Positions 8,390-16,194 of a stretch of 64,000 nucleotides of DNA are shown piece by piece; position 1 is the stretch's first letter, and every line of letters begins with the position of its first letter. The position numbers and the translations under genes are program-made. Source of the stretch: Burkholderia pseudomultivorans (GTDB lineage Bacteria; Pseudomonadota; Gammaproteobacteria; Burkholderiales; Burkholderiaceae); contig NZ_CABVPP010000008.1 in the NCBI RefSeq assembly GCF_902499075.1, positions 117,031 to 181,030 of the forward strand. Reading direction: 5' to 3'. Under the pieces are notes generated by a model that saw only the letters and a list, made by a program, of their open reading frames with translations, did not search any database and was not told the DNA's origin.

Positions 8390-9570
8390 GGTACGTACGC
8401 GCCACTGATGAGTTTGTCTTCGCCGGACGCCCGCGGCCGGGATTCCCCTTGATCCTCGACGATTCGATGGAGCCGGCGCAACCGTTCCATGACTACCTGC
8501 TGTACCGATTGCTTGAGAGCGGAAAGGCGCTTGATCAAAAGACGTGGGAGGCGTACGGTCGCCGGCTATGGGATTTCGCTCGATTTCTACAAGCGAACGA
8601 ATGGTGTTGGGACGATCCATTCATGTCGGTTGGGCAGAGCGTCGTCAGTGTTTACCGCGATTGGCAGGCCCAAGACCTCAAGCTGGACCCCGCAACCATC
8701 AACGCCCGGTTGGAATTGGTCACGGCAATGTACCGGTGGGCACATGAACGCGGGCGGATCGACCGCTTGCCCTTCACCTGTTCCGACGTCGCAGTGTACG
8801 GCATTGAGCATGACCTGACTCATATCACCGGCGGTCGGAAGAGGTCGAGCCGTCCGGCAGTGCTGCTCAACGAGTGGAACAAGGAACCTGCGTTCCTGAC
8901 AGCCGATCAACTGAAGATCGTGCGGCAATCGATTCGCTCTGCAGCGCAGCGGCTGCTGTTCGACCTGATGGCGCGGGTGGGTTTGCGCTCAGTCGAGGCA
9001 CGTACCTTCCCGCTGTCGTACGTGGTTGATCCACGGACCCAAAAGGCTTGGAAGCCAGGCACCTTTATCGACGTGCGCCTCGACCCACGGGACATGGAGA
9101 TCAAGTTCAACAAGTCCCGCGTTGTGCACGTGCCATACAGCCTGATGGAGGACATGTACGCATATACGACATTCGAGCGCAACGGTCTTGCCGACGCGGC
9201 AGACCGCAAGGAACTGATCCTGACGATTCACGGGCAACGCTACAGCAAGGAATCCGCGGTGAAGGTCTACACCGATCTCAGCAACACGGTGGGCTTCCGG
9301 GTGCGCCCGCTCATGCTGCGCCACAGCTACGCGATTCATACCCTGCTGCTGCTTCGCAGCCGTCCCGAGATACCGATGGAGCCGCTCATGTACGTCCGCG
9401 ACCGCCTCGGCCACGCGAGTGTCCAGACCACCATGGTGTATTTGCAGCAGATAGAGCGGCTGCTGGGCGCAGAGGCGCTCGCGATGATGGACGAGTTTGA
9501 CCGGCTCTACGGGGTTGGCAAAGCATTGGCCACGGCGCCGCATGCATCCACAGTCGATCCTCGACACTGA
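8386..9570 (+). CDS. Tyrosine recombinase A of Tn554-type module
   Basis: About 394 residues from the GTG at 8386; an upstream ATG at 8335 in the same frame would overlap the small ORF more deeply. Phage-integrase catalytic domain: Arg I in ARVGLRSVEA (about residue 201), Arg II in PLMLRHSYAIH (about 312), and the nucleophile Tyr in LGHASVQTTMVYLQQ (about 352). The usual His of the HxxR box reads Leu (L-M-L-R). This is the TnpA-like member of a three-recombinase array; such arrays (Tn554 and relatives) integrate without target duplications and need all members. The next recombinase starts 8 bases downstream. Confidence 0.88.
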   Translation: MRYVRATDEFVFAGRPRPGFPLILDDSMEPAQPFHDYLLYRLLESGKALDQKTWEAYGRRLWDFARFLQANEWCWDDPFMSVGQSVVSVYRDWQAQDLKLDPATINARLELVTAMYRWAHERGRIDRLPFTCSDVAVYGIEHDLTHITGGRKRSSRPAVLLNEWNKEPAFLTADQLKIVRQSIRSAAQRLLFDLMARVGLRSVEARTFPLSYVVDPRTQKAWKPGTFIDVRLDPRDMEIKFNKSRVVHVPYSLMEDMYAYTTFERNGLADAADRKELILTIHGQRYSKESAVKVYTDLSNTVGFRVRPLMLRHSYAIHTLLLLRSRPEIPMEPLMYVRDRLGHASVQTTMVYLQQIERLLGAEALAMMDEFDRLYGVGKALATAPHASTVDPRH

Positions 9571-9578
9571 GCGACGCC

Positions 9579-11480
9579 ATGGTCAGAAAGAAGAACTACA
9601 ACGTCAGCGAGAATCGCGCCGCACCGGTCGGTGTCATATCGGCATCACTCGAACGGCCGAAGCCCGGCGCCGACGACGCCTGCATCGACATGGTCGCGCT
9701 GTTGGGGCTCGAGGCACGCTTTCCTCAGAGAATCAAGACGCTCGACCTTCGTGACTGGCTGGGCCGAGGCATCGACGACTGGGTATGCTCATCGGGCTTC
9801 TGCCTCAAGGCGATGCTGCTCTCGGGTGCACGCGCGACAGCCTCCGTCACCACGTACTTCGGGCAGCTGCCTTACCTGTTCGAGTACCTCGCGGGCAGTT
9901 CGCAAACCCCGCTGCCCCAGCGACCCAAGTTGCCGTCGGACCTTTCCCCGATGCATGTCCAGCATTTCATCGGATGGTTGCAGAAGCGAGCTCAGGCTGA
10001 AGGCTGGCGACCGAGTTCGACGCGCAATACCTACAGGGGGGTCAAGGCCGTACTCGCCGAAATGTTCGCGCAGGGCTTCATCGAGGGCGAGCCTTCTCGC
10101 TTCTTCCGGCGCGGCGCGTTGCCCTGGAGCAGCGAAGACAGCCTGCAGACTAGCCTGAGTGACGCGGAGCAAGAGCGCCTGGCCAAGGCGATCAAGTCCG
10201 ACCTCGTTGATGTTCACCACGGCCGCTTGCAACTGAAGCAAAGTGCCGTGCAGGGACTCAGGCTGTTGTTGGTGGCACACCGTCAAGGGCTCAACCCGAC
10301 GCCCCTGCTCGAAATGTGCCGCGATGCCTTAGCGCCGGGATTTCTGCCTGGCACGATCCTAATTCGTACTGCAAAGCACCGCAGCAAGAAGATTCGTTCC
10401 AATGTTGGCCGCTCCGCTCTTGGACGGCACGCATCAAATCAACCGAACGAGCAAGCTGACGAGCAGAACCTTTGCTTCGACCTCTCCGAGGGCGCAGTCT
10501 TGCAGCAGGCCATCGCAAGCACCCGCGAACTGGTGGGTGAGGCGCCATCCGCGTTCAAGACACGGATCTGGCTGTATCGCGCTGAAGCAAGTGCAGGGTC
10601 GACAAAGAGGGGCAACATCACGTGCCTCGACAGCAAGTCCCTCAACAGGGCAATCGAAGGCGTCATCGAACGCCGCAGTCTACTGGGAGACGGCGGCCTG
10701 CCGTTGCGCGTCAACCTGAGTCGCCTGCGTAAGAGCCGCTTCGACCGTGCTCTGCGTACCGCCGACGGCGACATAGCCATCACCGCCAACCTGATGGGCA
10801 ACACACCGAGGGTCGCCGGAGTGAATTACCCGTCGATGAATGAGGCGCGCAAGGCCGATGCAGCGAGCTTCATGAACGGCGACTATACCGTTTTGATGCG
10901 GGCCGAAGCACAGGCTCCGAGGGGGAATGAGATTCGGCCAGTGCAAGTGGAACCTTTCAAGGTCGGCAAAGGCAGCATAAGCGCCCCGCCAAGCCCGACG
11001 CCCGTCTCCGCATGCTCGGACTCGATCAGCGGCGAGCATGCGCCGAATGATGGCCGCAGCCACTGCGATCGCTACGTCATGTGCTTGTTCTGCTCGAGCT
11101 TCGCGATCGTCGGCACCGTGGACGAACTCTGGCGCTTGTTCAGCTTTCAGATGTTCGCGCAGGCCGAACTCGACTACCTTGACGAAGCCTTGGGTCCGGA
11201 GCGCACGACCGACGGACTGCTTGAGGACCTGCGCGACCGATACCGGGTGGTCATCCCCTACATCGACGACTTCACGCAACGCCAATTCGCGCGCAGCCGG
11301 GTCGCGCAGGCCCGCGCCAAGACCGTCTCGGGCTTGCACCCTTACTGGCAGCACCAGATGACCATGAGCCGCCGCGCACGACACCGTGCGTCAGCGCCGG
11401 ATCTGCGCGTTGATGGCTCGCACGGCGATACGGCGATACCGCGGATTCGCGGAACGCAGCAGGCAGGACCCAGGGCATGA
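9579..11480 (+). CDS. Tyrosine recombinase B of Tn554-type module
   Basis: 633 residues. An N-terminal SAM-like core-binding region (SVTTYFGQLPYLFEYLAG) is followed by a divergent integrase catalytic domain with TAKHRSKK (Lys region), NLSRLRKSRFDRAL (Arg II region, about residues 385-400) and GNTPRVAGVNYPS (nucleophile Tyr region). The C-terminal part carries a Cys cluster (CDRYVMCLFCSS), a feature I associate with the long members of multi-recombinase elements. Its stop overlaps the start of recombinase C (ATGA), so the two are translationally coupled. It is the middle member of the array and probably acts in a complex with A and C. Confidence 0.85.
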   Translation: MVRKKNYNVSENRAAPVGVISASLERPKPGADDACIDMVALLGLEARFPQRIKTLDLRDWLGRGIDDWVCSSGFCLKAMLLSGARATASVTTYFGQLPYLFEYLAGSSQTPLPQRPKLPSDLSPMHVQHFIGWLQKRAQAEGWRPSSTRNTYRGVKAVLAEMFAQGFIEGEPSRFFRRGALPWSSEDSLQTSLSDAEQERLAKAIKSDLVDVHHGRLQLKQSAVQGLRLLLVAHRQGLNPTPLLEMCRDALAPGFLPGTILIRTAKHRSKKIRSNVGRSALGRHASNQPNEQADEQNLCFDLSEGAVLQQAIASTRELVGEAPSAFKTRIWLYRAEASAGSTKRGNITCLDSKSLNRAIEGVIERRSLLGDGGLPLRVNLSRLRKSRFDRALRTADGDIAITANLMGNTPRVAGVNYPSMNEARKADAASFMNGDYTVLMRAEAQAPRGNEIRPVQVEPFKVGKGSISAPPSPTPVSACSDSISGEHAPNDGRSHCDRYVMCLFCSSFAIVGTVDELWRLFSFQMFAQAELDYLDEALGPERTTDGLLEDLRDRYRVVIPYIDDFTQRQFARSRVAQARAKTVSGLHPYWQHQMTMSRRARHRASAPDLRVDGSHGDTAIPRIRGTQQAGPRA

Positions 11481-13429
11481 GAAGTACCTCTGCCTCGATC
11501 CTTGACACGCCCCAAACGCTATCTGGGGCTCGCGCCGTGCCGGCCACATCCTTGCCCGCCCCACGTGCCCTGCGGGCCTTCGAGTTGCTGGCGGCTCAGC
11601 CGATCAGCCTGGTCGGCATTCCGCCGGCCGAACGTGACGCTATCGTGGTGACTGCCGTGGCCGATGCCGCAGGCCACGAGCATCCAGTGAGTCGTTTCGG
11701 TGATCGGGTCTGGGACCTCGCGCCGGAGATCGAGGCGAAGAACCGCAAGGGTTCGGCCCTGAAGATCGTTTGGCCGGACGACGTACCGAAAGCACTGATC
11801 GACGATGCCAAGGCGGCACTCTATTGTGCTCAGCGACGCGGCCCCCACGGGCGAAAGTGGTCCGGCAGCTCGATAGCGGATATTGGCCGCTCGGGCGTCC
11901 TGGCTCTGAGATATCTCGCACAATTGGGGCTGGCCGACTTCAGTCAGGTACGAGCTCTGCACCTGTCTGACCACATCGCGGATTTGCGGCGTACGCTCAA
12001 GCCCGTGTCGGTGCGTGGTCGGCTGCAAATTGTCGACCTGGTCTGGACGTTCCATACGGAAGTCCTGCACCCGTTGCTCGAGCACCCGTGGGCGGGGCTC
12101 GCCCTTTGGGATGCATGTGGCGGCAATGAAGATAATCGGATGCCGTCAGGGCGGACCGGCACGACCCCCGTGATCCCGCGGTCGGTGCAGCGCATACTTT
12201 TCGCCTACTGCGAGGCCAGTCTTGCGCAGGCGGACGAGCTGTTTCAGGCTCGAGACGCGGGCGGGCTCGGGGCGCCCAAGCGCCCCGCAATGACTTCGAT
12301 CCGCAATGCGGTCCTATACCTCTTGCAGATCTCCTCCGGAATGCGCAACTCGGAGAGCACCGGCGTGACCAGCGGATGTTGGCGTACCGAACAGCGCAAC
12401 GGCGTGACGTATCACTGGGTGCGCACGCGCGAAGTCAAGACGACCGGCGGAACCGAGGTCGACTTTCTGGTGCCGCCGGAGGCTATTCGCGCGCTTGAGA
12501 TCCTGCAGCGCTACGCCCAACCGCTCCAAGCACGGTTGGTCGGCGAGGCGCGATGGCTCGAAGACCTGATGGCGCAGGGCCCCGATCTCACCGGCCACCT
12601 GTGCAACGGCATGAAAATGGCTGAGGCCGCGCACCGCCTGAACCATGTGCGAGAGATCGGCCGGCATCTGGTTCTAGGACTGAACGTGAAAGCCTCGGAT
12701 CATCTGGGAACCGGTTCGCGGGTCGAGGTGCTGAGTTCAGCATCCTGCGGGTACCAATTGAAGCAATTGGCCGCGGCCGCCGGGACAGAGTGGAACCTGG
12801 CCAACCATCAGTGCCGCCGCACCTTCGCGTACAACGTCGCGAACTCGCGGTTGGGCCGAATGGGCCTCGTCTTCCTGAAGTGGCAACTCAAACATGCGTC
12901 GATGTCGTGGACGCAGCTCTACGCTGCCAGCCCGCACCAGGATCACGCCCTATATCGCGAGTTCGAGGAGGAAATGGCCGACGCGCGGCTGGGGCTGCTG
13001 GAAAGTTGGGCGCATTCCGATGCGCTGCTCAGCGGGGGTGCCGGCAAGAAGATCATGCAGACGCGCACGCGTGCCGCACGCGACCTCAAGCAACTCCTGA
13101 GACAAACCGCCGAGTCGATCGAACTGCGCAGCACCGGACACGCGTGGTGCATCAGTGGTACGCGAGGATGTCACGGCCAGGGGGTGTACGACCCATCAAT
13201 GTGCGCGGGGTGCTCGCAGGCCATCATCGACCAGGGGCAAGCATCTGCCTGGCAGATGATTCACCTGGACAACCTGCGGCTAGCTGCGATCACCGACTGC
13301 GGTCCCGCAGTGGCCGATAAGGCGCGGCGCGTGGTGGAGCGCTCGACGCAGGTGCTGCGGGATCTCGGCTGTGCGCTGCCGACCGATGACCGGGCCCGGG
13401 CGTACACTGCCGCGCTGGAGGGAGCATGA
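11477..13429 (+). CDS. Tyrosine recombinase C of Tn554-type module
   Basis: 650 residues. Catalytic residues of the integrase family can be placed: Arg I in SSGMRNSEST (about 289), Arg II in NHQCRRTFAYNVAN (about 443-456) and the Tyr in KHASMSWTQLYAAS (about 471-484). A Cys-rich segment follows near the C-terminus (GTRGCHGQGVYDPSMCAGC), possibly zinc-binding. It overlaps recombinase B upstream and the TnpC-like gene downstream by four bases each. Together the genes form one operon oriented away from the SRAP remnant. The exact partner roles are inferred from Tn554-type elements. Confidence 0.85.
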   Translation: MRSTSASILDTPQTLSGARAVPATSLPAPRALRAFELLAAQPISLVGIPPAERDAIVVTAVADAAGHEHPVSRFGDRVWDLAPEIEAKNRKGSALKIVWPDDVPKALIDDAKAALYCAQRRGPHGRKWSGSSIADIGRSGVLALRYLAQLGLADFSQVRALHLSDHIADLRRTLKPVSVRGRLQIVDLVWTFHTEVLHPLLEHPWAGLALWDACGGNEDNRMPSGRTGTTPVIPRSVQRILFAYCEASLAQADELFQARDAGGLGAPKRPAMTSIRNAVLYLLQISSGMRNSESTGVTSGCWRTEQRNGVTYHWVRTREVKTTGGTEVDFLVPPEAIRALEILQRYAQPLQARLVGEARWLEDLMAQGPDLTGHLCNGMKMAEAAHRLNHVREIGRHLVLGLNVKASDHLGTGSRVEVLSSASCGYQLKQLAAAAGTEWNLANHQCRRTFAYNVANSRLGRMGLVFLKWQLKHASMSWTQLYAASPHQDHALYREFEEEMADARLGLLESWAHSDALLSGGAGKKIMQTRTRAARDLKQLLRQTAESIELRSTGHAWCISGTRGCHGQGVYDPSMCAGCSQAIIDQGQASAWQMIHLDNLRLAAITDCGPAVADKARRVVERSTQVLRDLGCALPTDDRARAYTAALEGA

Positions 13430-13863
13430 GCAGCCGTGCAGGCACCTCGCCCGACGATACGCGGCCCGGGTCGGCGCCCCGGCGCCGTAGCAGAGGGAAG
13501 ACGCGCGAAGCGCTACAGCTGGCGATCCTCCGGGTCAAGACGAGGGGACTGAAATTGAGCATCTCCTCCGTCGCGGCGGAGGCTGGCGTAAGCGCCGGCC
13601 TCATTCACAATACGTACCCCGACATCGCCGAAGAGATCCGCACTCAAGTCGGCCGCGGCATTCGGCAGCAGCGCGACGCCACGGTTGCGGAGGTCAAGAA
13701 GGTAAGAGAACAGCTGAAGACCGTCCGCGCGGAGCGAGACGCTGCACTGGCTGATGTCGCGACGCTGGCGTCGATTAATGAAACACTGCGTCAGGAGATT
13801 GCAACGCTGCAGGCGGTAGCTTCTGGAAAGATCCATGTTCTGCCCCCTGTGAGGGACGTTTAA
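13426..13863 (+). CDS. TnpC-like coiled-coil/HTH protein of the recombinase module
   Basis: 145 residues. The basic N-terminus (RRRSRGKTREAL) leads into a helix-turn-helix-like segment (SISSVAAEAGVSAGLIHNTYPD) resembling TetR-type DNA-binding helices. A long heptad-rich coiled coil follows (about residues 80-130). This is the architecture of the small fourth protein (TnpC) of Tn554-type elements, which sets recombination efficiency and orientation. It overlaps recombinase C by four bases and ends the operon. The next gene (PII-like) is convergent, 66 bases away, so the element's right end is likely nearby or the whole island is its cargo. Confidence 0.75.
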   Translation: MSSRAGTSPDDTRPGSAPRRRSRGKTREALQLAILRVKTRGLKLSISSVAAEAGVSAGLIHNTYPDIAEEIRTQVGRGIRQQRDATVAEVKKVREQLKTVRAERDAALADVATLASINETLRQEIATLQAVASGKIHVLPPVRDV

Positions 13864-13929
13864 GTCGTATGCTGGGATCCCTTTGATCTCATTGCATTTT
13901 CCCGGTAACCGACAATCGCCAAACCGGTG

Positions 13930-14238
13930 TTACGGAGTCGCCGACCGCACTCGGAGAAACCGTTCTACCGGTACGACGGCCACGACGCCATCGCCGCCCG
14001 ATTGTTCGTTCGCGACCGTCGTAATTTCCTCGACCAGCGCGTCGACGCTCTCTGCGACCGTAAAGACTTCGATCCTGATGTGTTCCGTTGTCCAGTCGTT
14101 GCCAAAGAAGTTGGGATGCGCGCCGAATCCCTTTGCCTTGGTCACCGTCATTCCATGGATGTGCAACGCACCCAATCGCTGCTCGAGCGCGGTGAGCACC
14201 TCGGGCCGCAGCACTGCGACAACGCATTTCAGTTCCAT
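13930..14238 (-). CDS. PII-like signalling protein in the copper operon
   Basis: 102 residues with a GlnB-type start (MELKCVVAVLRPEVLTALEQRL), a T-loop-like stretch KGFGAHPNFFGNDW, and the VAVVPVERFLRVR end. The adenylylation/uridylylation tyrosine context of true GlnB is not evident, so this is a PII-like protein rather than a nitrogen regulator. AGGAGG lies five bases before the ATG at 14238. It is the last gene of the long minus-strand cus operon, 36 bases after the PCYCGC gene. Similar PII-like proteins accompany metal and bicarbonate transporters and may gate them on ligand binding; that role here is inference. Confidence 0.75.
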   Translation of the reverse strand: MELKCVVAVLRPEVLTALEQRLGALHIHGMTVTKAKGFGAHPNFFGNDWTTEHIRIEVFTVAESVDALVEEITTVANEQSGGDGVVAVVPVERFLRVRSATP

Positions 14239-14274
14239 CACATCCTCCTGCTTCGAAATTGAAACGCCCGGCGG

Positions 14275-14832
14275 CTATCCCTTCGGCGCCCACTTTGCAT
14301 CGACTGCCGCTTGAATCTTCGCTGCGTCCCGGACACCAGCTTGCGTCATCTGGTAAGCGATTTCGGCTGTGCCTTGGCAAACCGGGCACGACACCGCCAT
14401 CTTGTCCTCGAAGCACTGAAGGTTCGAACGATGCTCGCCGCGGTTCTCGCATCCGCACCAGCAGTAGAGCTTGTTGAGCGTCGCGGGGATCTGGGTCGCG
14501 ACCCAGTACGCGTGCCGCACAGCAATGTCGGGAAACTGCACCGGGTTCAGTACATGCGAGGCATCCGATACGCCCGATGAAATGATGCGCAGTCCATCTG
14601 GGCGCAGCATTCCGACTCGCCAGCCGGGTACCTGCTGGACCGTGTTCTCCAGCGTGACCGCAGCGCTTTTTGGACCAAAGGCCCAATGCACAAGTGAAGG
14701 CCCCCAAACCAACGCCGTCGATACCGCGAGAATCAGGGCAAGCAGAGACAGCAGATTCAACTTCACCTTGACGACACGACCGGAGCGCTCGTTGGCGGCG
14801 CTGCCAGACTGATGTCGTTTGTATCGTTTCAT
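14275..14832 (-). CDS. Membrane-anchored CYC-motif (PCYCGC-like) protein
   Basis: 185 residues from the ATG at 14832, which has GGGAG seven bases upstream. The alternative start at 14889 would overlap the preceding small gene. One N-terminal membrane anchor (LLSLLALILAVSTALVW) is followed by an exported domain with KLYCWCGCENRGEH, LQCFEDK and SCPVCQG. The CYCxCGC pattern with later Cys pairs resembles the PCYCGC family (PF13798-type) seen in copper and spore-envelope contexts. Eight cysteines close together suggest metal or disulfide chemistry, and DsbD upstream could keep them reduced. Function is not established. Confidence 0.7.
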   Translation of the reverse strand: MKRYKRHQSGSAANERSGRVVKVKLNLLSLLALILAVSTALVWGPSLVHWAFGPKSAAVTLENTVQQVPGWRVGMLRPDGLRIISSGVSDASHVLNPVQFPDIAVRHAYWVATQIPATLNKLYCWCGCENRGEHRSNLQCFEDKMAVSCPVCQGTAEIAYQMTQAGVRDAAKIQAAVDAKWAPKG

Positions 14833-14854
14833 TTTCAATCTCCCAAACTCCCGC

Positions 14855-15016
14855 TCAGGTTCCGGAACGCGGATACATCGTGCTTCCACACGACAGCATG
14901 CCGTGCATCATCCCGCTATGCATCCCCCACATCGCGGCCGTGCCCAGCACCGCTAGCAGGCCGATGGCCGCGAGTAGGCCAATGATGAAATTGACGATTG
15001 GTTTCCCAGTGAACAT
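14855..15016 (-). CDS. 53-residue Met/His-rich membrane protein
   Basis: A short frame from ATG 15016 to TGA 14855-14857. It starts MFTGKPIVNF, has one membrane helix (IIGLLAAIGLLAVLGTAAMW) and ends in a copper-ligand-like tail (GMHSGMMHGMLSCGSTMY). GGAGC precedes the ATG. It fits exactly between the DUF2933-like gene and the CYC-motif gene, same strand, 22 bases before the latter's start. The Met-x-His and Met-Met-His residues suggest Cu(I) binding at the outer face of the inner membrane. No family name recalled. Confidence 0.6.
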   Translation of the reverse strand: MFTGKPIVNFIIGLLAAIGLLAVLGTAAMWGMHSGMMHGMLSCGSTMYPRSGT

Positions 15017-15093
15017 ATACGCTCCGTGAAGCGGACCGGAGCGGTGGCAAATGCCATCGCTCCGGCCCGATGTACCGACGTAAGTCGGCGGGC

Positions 15094-15321
15094 TCAGTGT
15101 TCGGCTTTGTCCGTCAGGCGAGTGTCCACACCGGAACCGTCAGCGTGAGATTGCATGCCGCGCATCATGAAAATCATCGATAGCGGGCAGATAAACCCAC
15201 TGGCGATAACGGCGAGCGTTGCAAGCGGGCCTCTGAGCGGAGGAAATGCCCAGTACCCGAGGGCGATGACGGCGACCAGTGCGGACCCAACAGCCACCAT
15301 GGTTTTCCAGTTGCATTTCAT
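15094..15321 (-). CDS. DUF2933-like small inner-membrane protein
   Basis: 75 residues with two hydrophobic helices: MVAVGSALVAVIALGYWAF and LATLAVIASGFICPLSMIF, followed by MMRGM and a charged tail. The spacing and the CPL-MIFMM end resemble DUF2933 proteins, which are found in heavy-metal efflux operons. AAGGA lies before the ATG. It sits in the cus operon between the Met-rich periplasmic gene and the 53-residue membrane gene. Function unknown; Met and Cys at the second helix could touch copper. Confidence 0.65.
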   Translation of the reverse strand: MKCNWKTMVAVGSALVAVIALGYWAFPPLRGPLATLAVIASGFICPLSMIFMMRGMQSHADGSGVDTRLTDKAEH

Positions 15322-15373
15322 GTGAAGTCCTTGTCAAGCGGAATTCAATGCGAGTCATGTGGTCTGGCTTGCG

Positions 15374-15661
15374 TCACTTTGACGGTGCCGCACCCGCCTG
15401 GTCGGAATACTTCATCATGATGTCGCTCATCGCGCGCATCATCTCGGCGTGCATTCGCATTGCGGTCTTCGAGTCCAGTCCGGCGCTCCCCCCCATCATC
15501 GGGCAACCACCCATCATGCCGCCCATCATCATCGAGCCGTGACCGTGCTCACGATCTTGCGCCGACGTGCCGGACGCTGAACCAGTGGCAGCGAAGCTCA
15601 CTGCGCTCGCTGCAACCAATAGTGTGGAAAGGACCGCCATTCGTGCATGACTTGCGTTCAT
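15374..15661 (-). CDS. Periplasmic Met-rich copper-binding candidate
   Basis: 95 residues from the ATG at 15661, which has GGAGA upstream; an in-frame ATG at 15679 is less well placed. Signal peptide MAVLSTLLVAASAVSFA. The mature protein contains HGHGSMMMGGMMGGCPMMGG and a helix with MRMHAEMMRAMSDIMMKY. Clustered Met with His and one Cys is typical of periplasmic Cu(I)/Ag(I) chelators. It follows the CzcI-like gene in the same operon. Probably a copper sponge or chaperone for the CusCBA pump; I recall no specific family. Confidence 0.65.
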   Translation of the reverse strand: MNASHARMAVLSTLLVAASAVSFAATGSASGTSAQDREHGHGSMMMGGMMGGCPMMGGSAGLDSKTAMRMHAEMMRAMSDIMMKYSDQAGAAPSK

Positions 15662-15780
15662 GTATATCTCCATCTGCATTCAAAGAATCGAACATGCGAC
15701 GCTTCCCGGATGAATACGCGGGCCACGAGCGAACTCGGGCCGCGGTACGGAACCGCTGGGCAAGCGTCGACGGATGAGAG

Positions 15781-16143
15781 TTACAACGAACGCGGGGGTG
15801 GTGCTGGCAGCTCAGGAATGAACTGCTCGGCGAGGAACGGCGTGATGGCCCGATAGTCGGCCGTAGAAACGACGATGCCGACGCGATGCGACATCGGTAT
15901 AGCCAGCATCCCGCACACGGCACTTCCCATGCCCGCGTGGCACGCAGATGGACGATCGCTGGTACCGAGAGGCTTCGTACCGGACGTGCATCCGGTCGCT
16001 TCGATCGCACTTGCTGCCTTCATGTGATGCTGTACCGCTGGCATCGACGACATTTCTGGACACAACGCCGCCTGTGCGGGGTAACCGAGCATTGGCAACC
16101 ACGCAATCAGAAAGCAGGCAACGAGTTTGACCCAGAATTTCAT
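15781..16143 (-). CDS. CzcI-like secreted protein (copy 1)
   Basis: 120 residues with a signal peptide (VKLVACFLIAWLPMLGYPAQA) and a mature part with several Cys and Met-His pairs (ALCPEMSSMPAVQHHM, SACHAGMGSAVC), ending in the proline-rich LPAPPPRSL. The short exported form with a Pro-Pro-Arg end is shared with two other proteins in this window (24616-24993 and 31436-31837). It resembles CzcI-type small proteins at heavy-metal efflux loci, thought to be sensors or regulators in the periplasm. It lies 51 bases after dsbD in the operon. Family assignment is tentative. Confidence 0.55.
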   Translation of the reverse strand: MKFWVKLVACFLIAWLPMLGYPAQAALCPEMSSMPAVQHHMKAASAIEATGCTSGTKPLGTSDRPSACHAGMGSAVCGMLAIPMSHRVGIVVSTADYRAITPFLAEQFIPELPAPPPRSL

Positions 16144-16194
16144 GATTTCCAGTATAGGCGCCGATCAGTCCCGCTGCGACCGCCGGCAGCTGCG

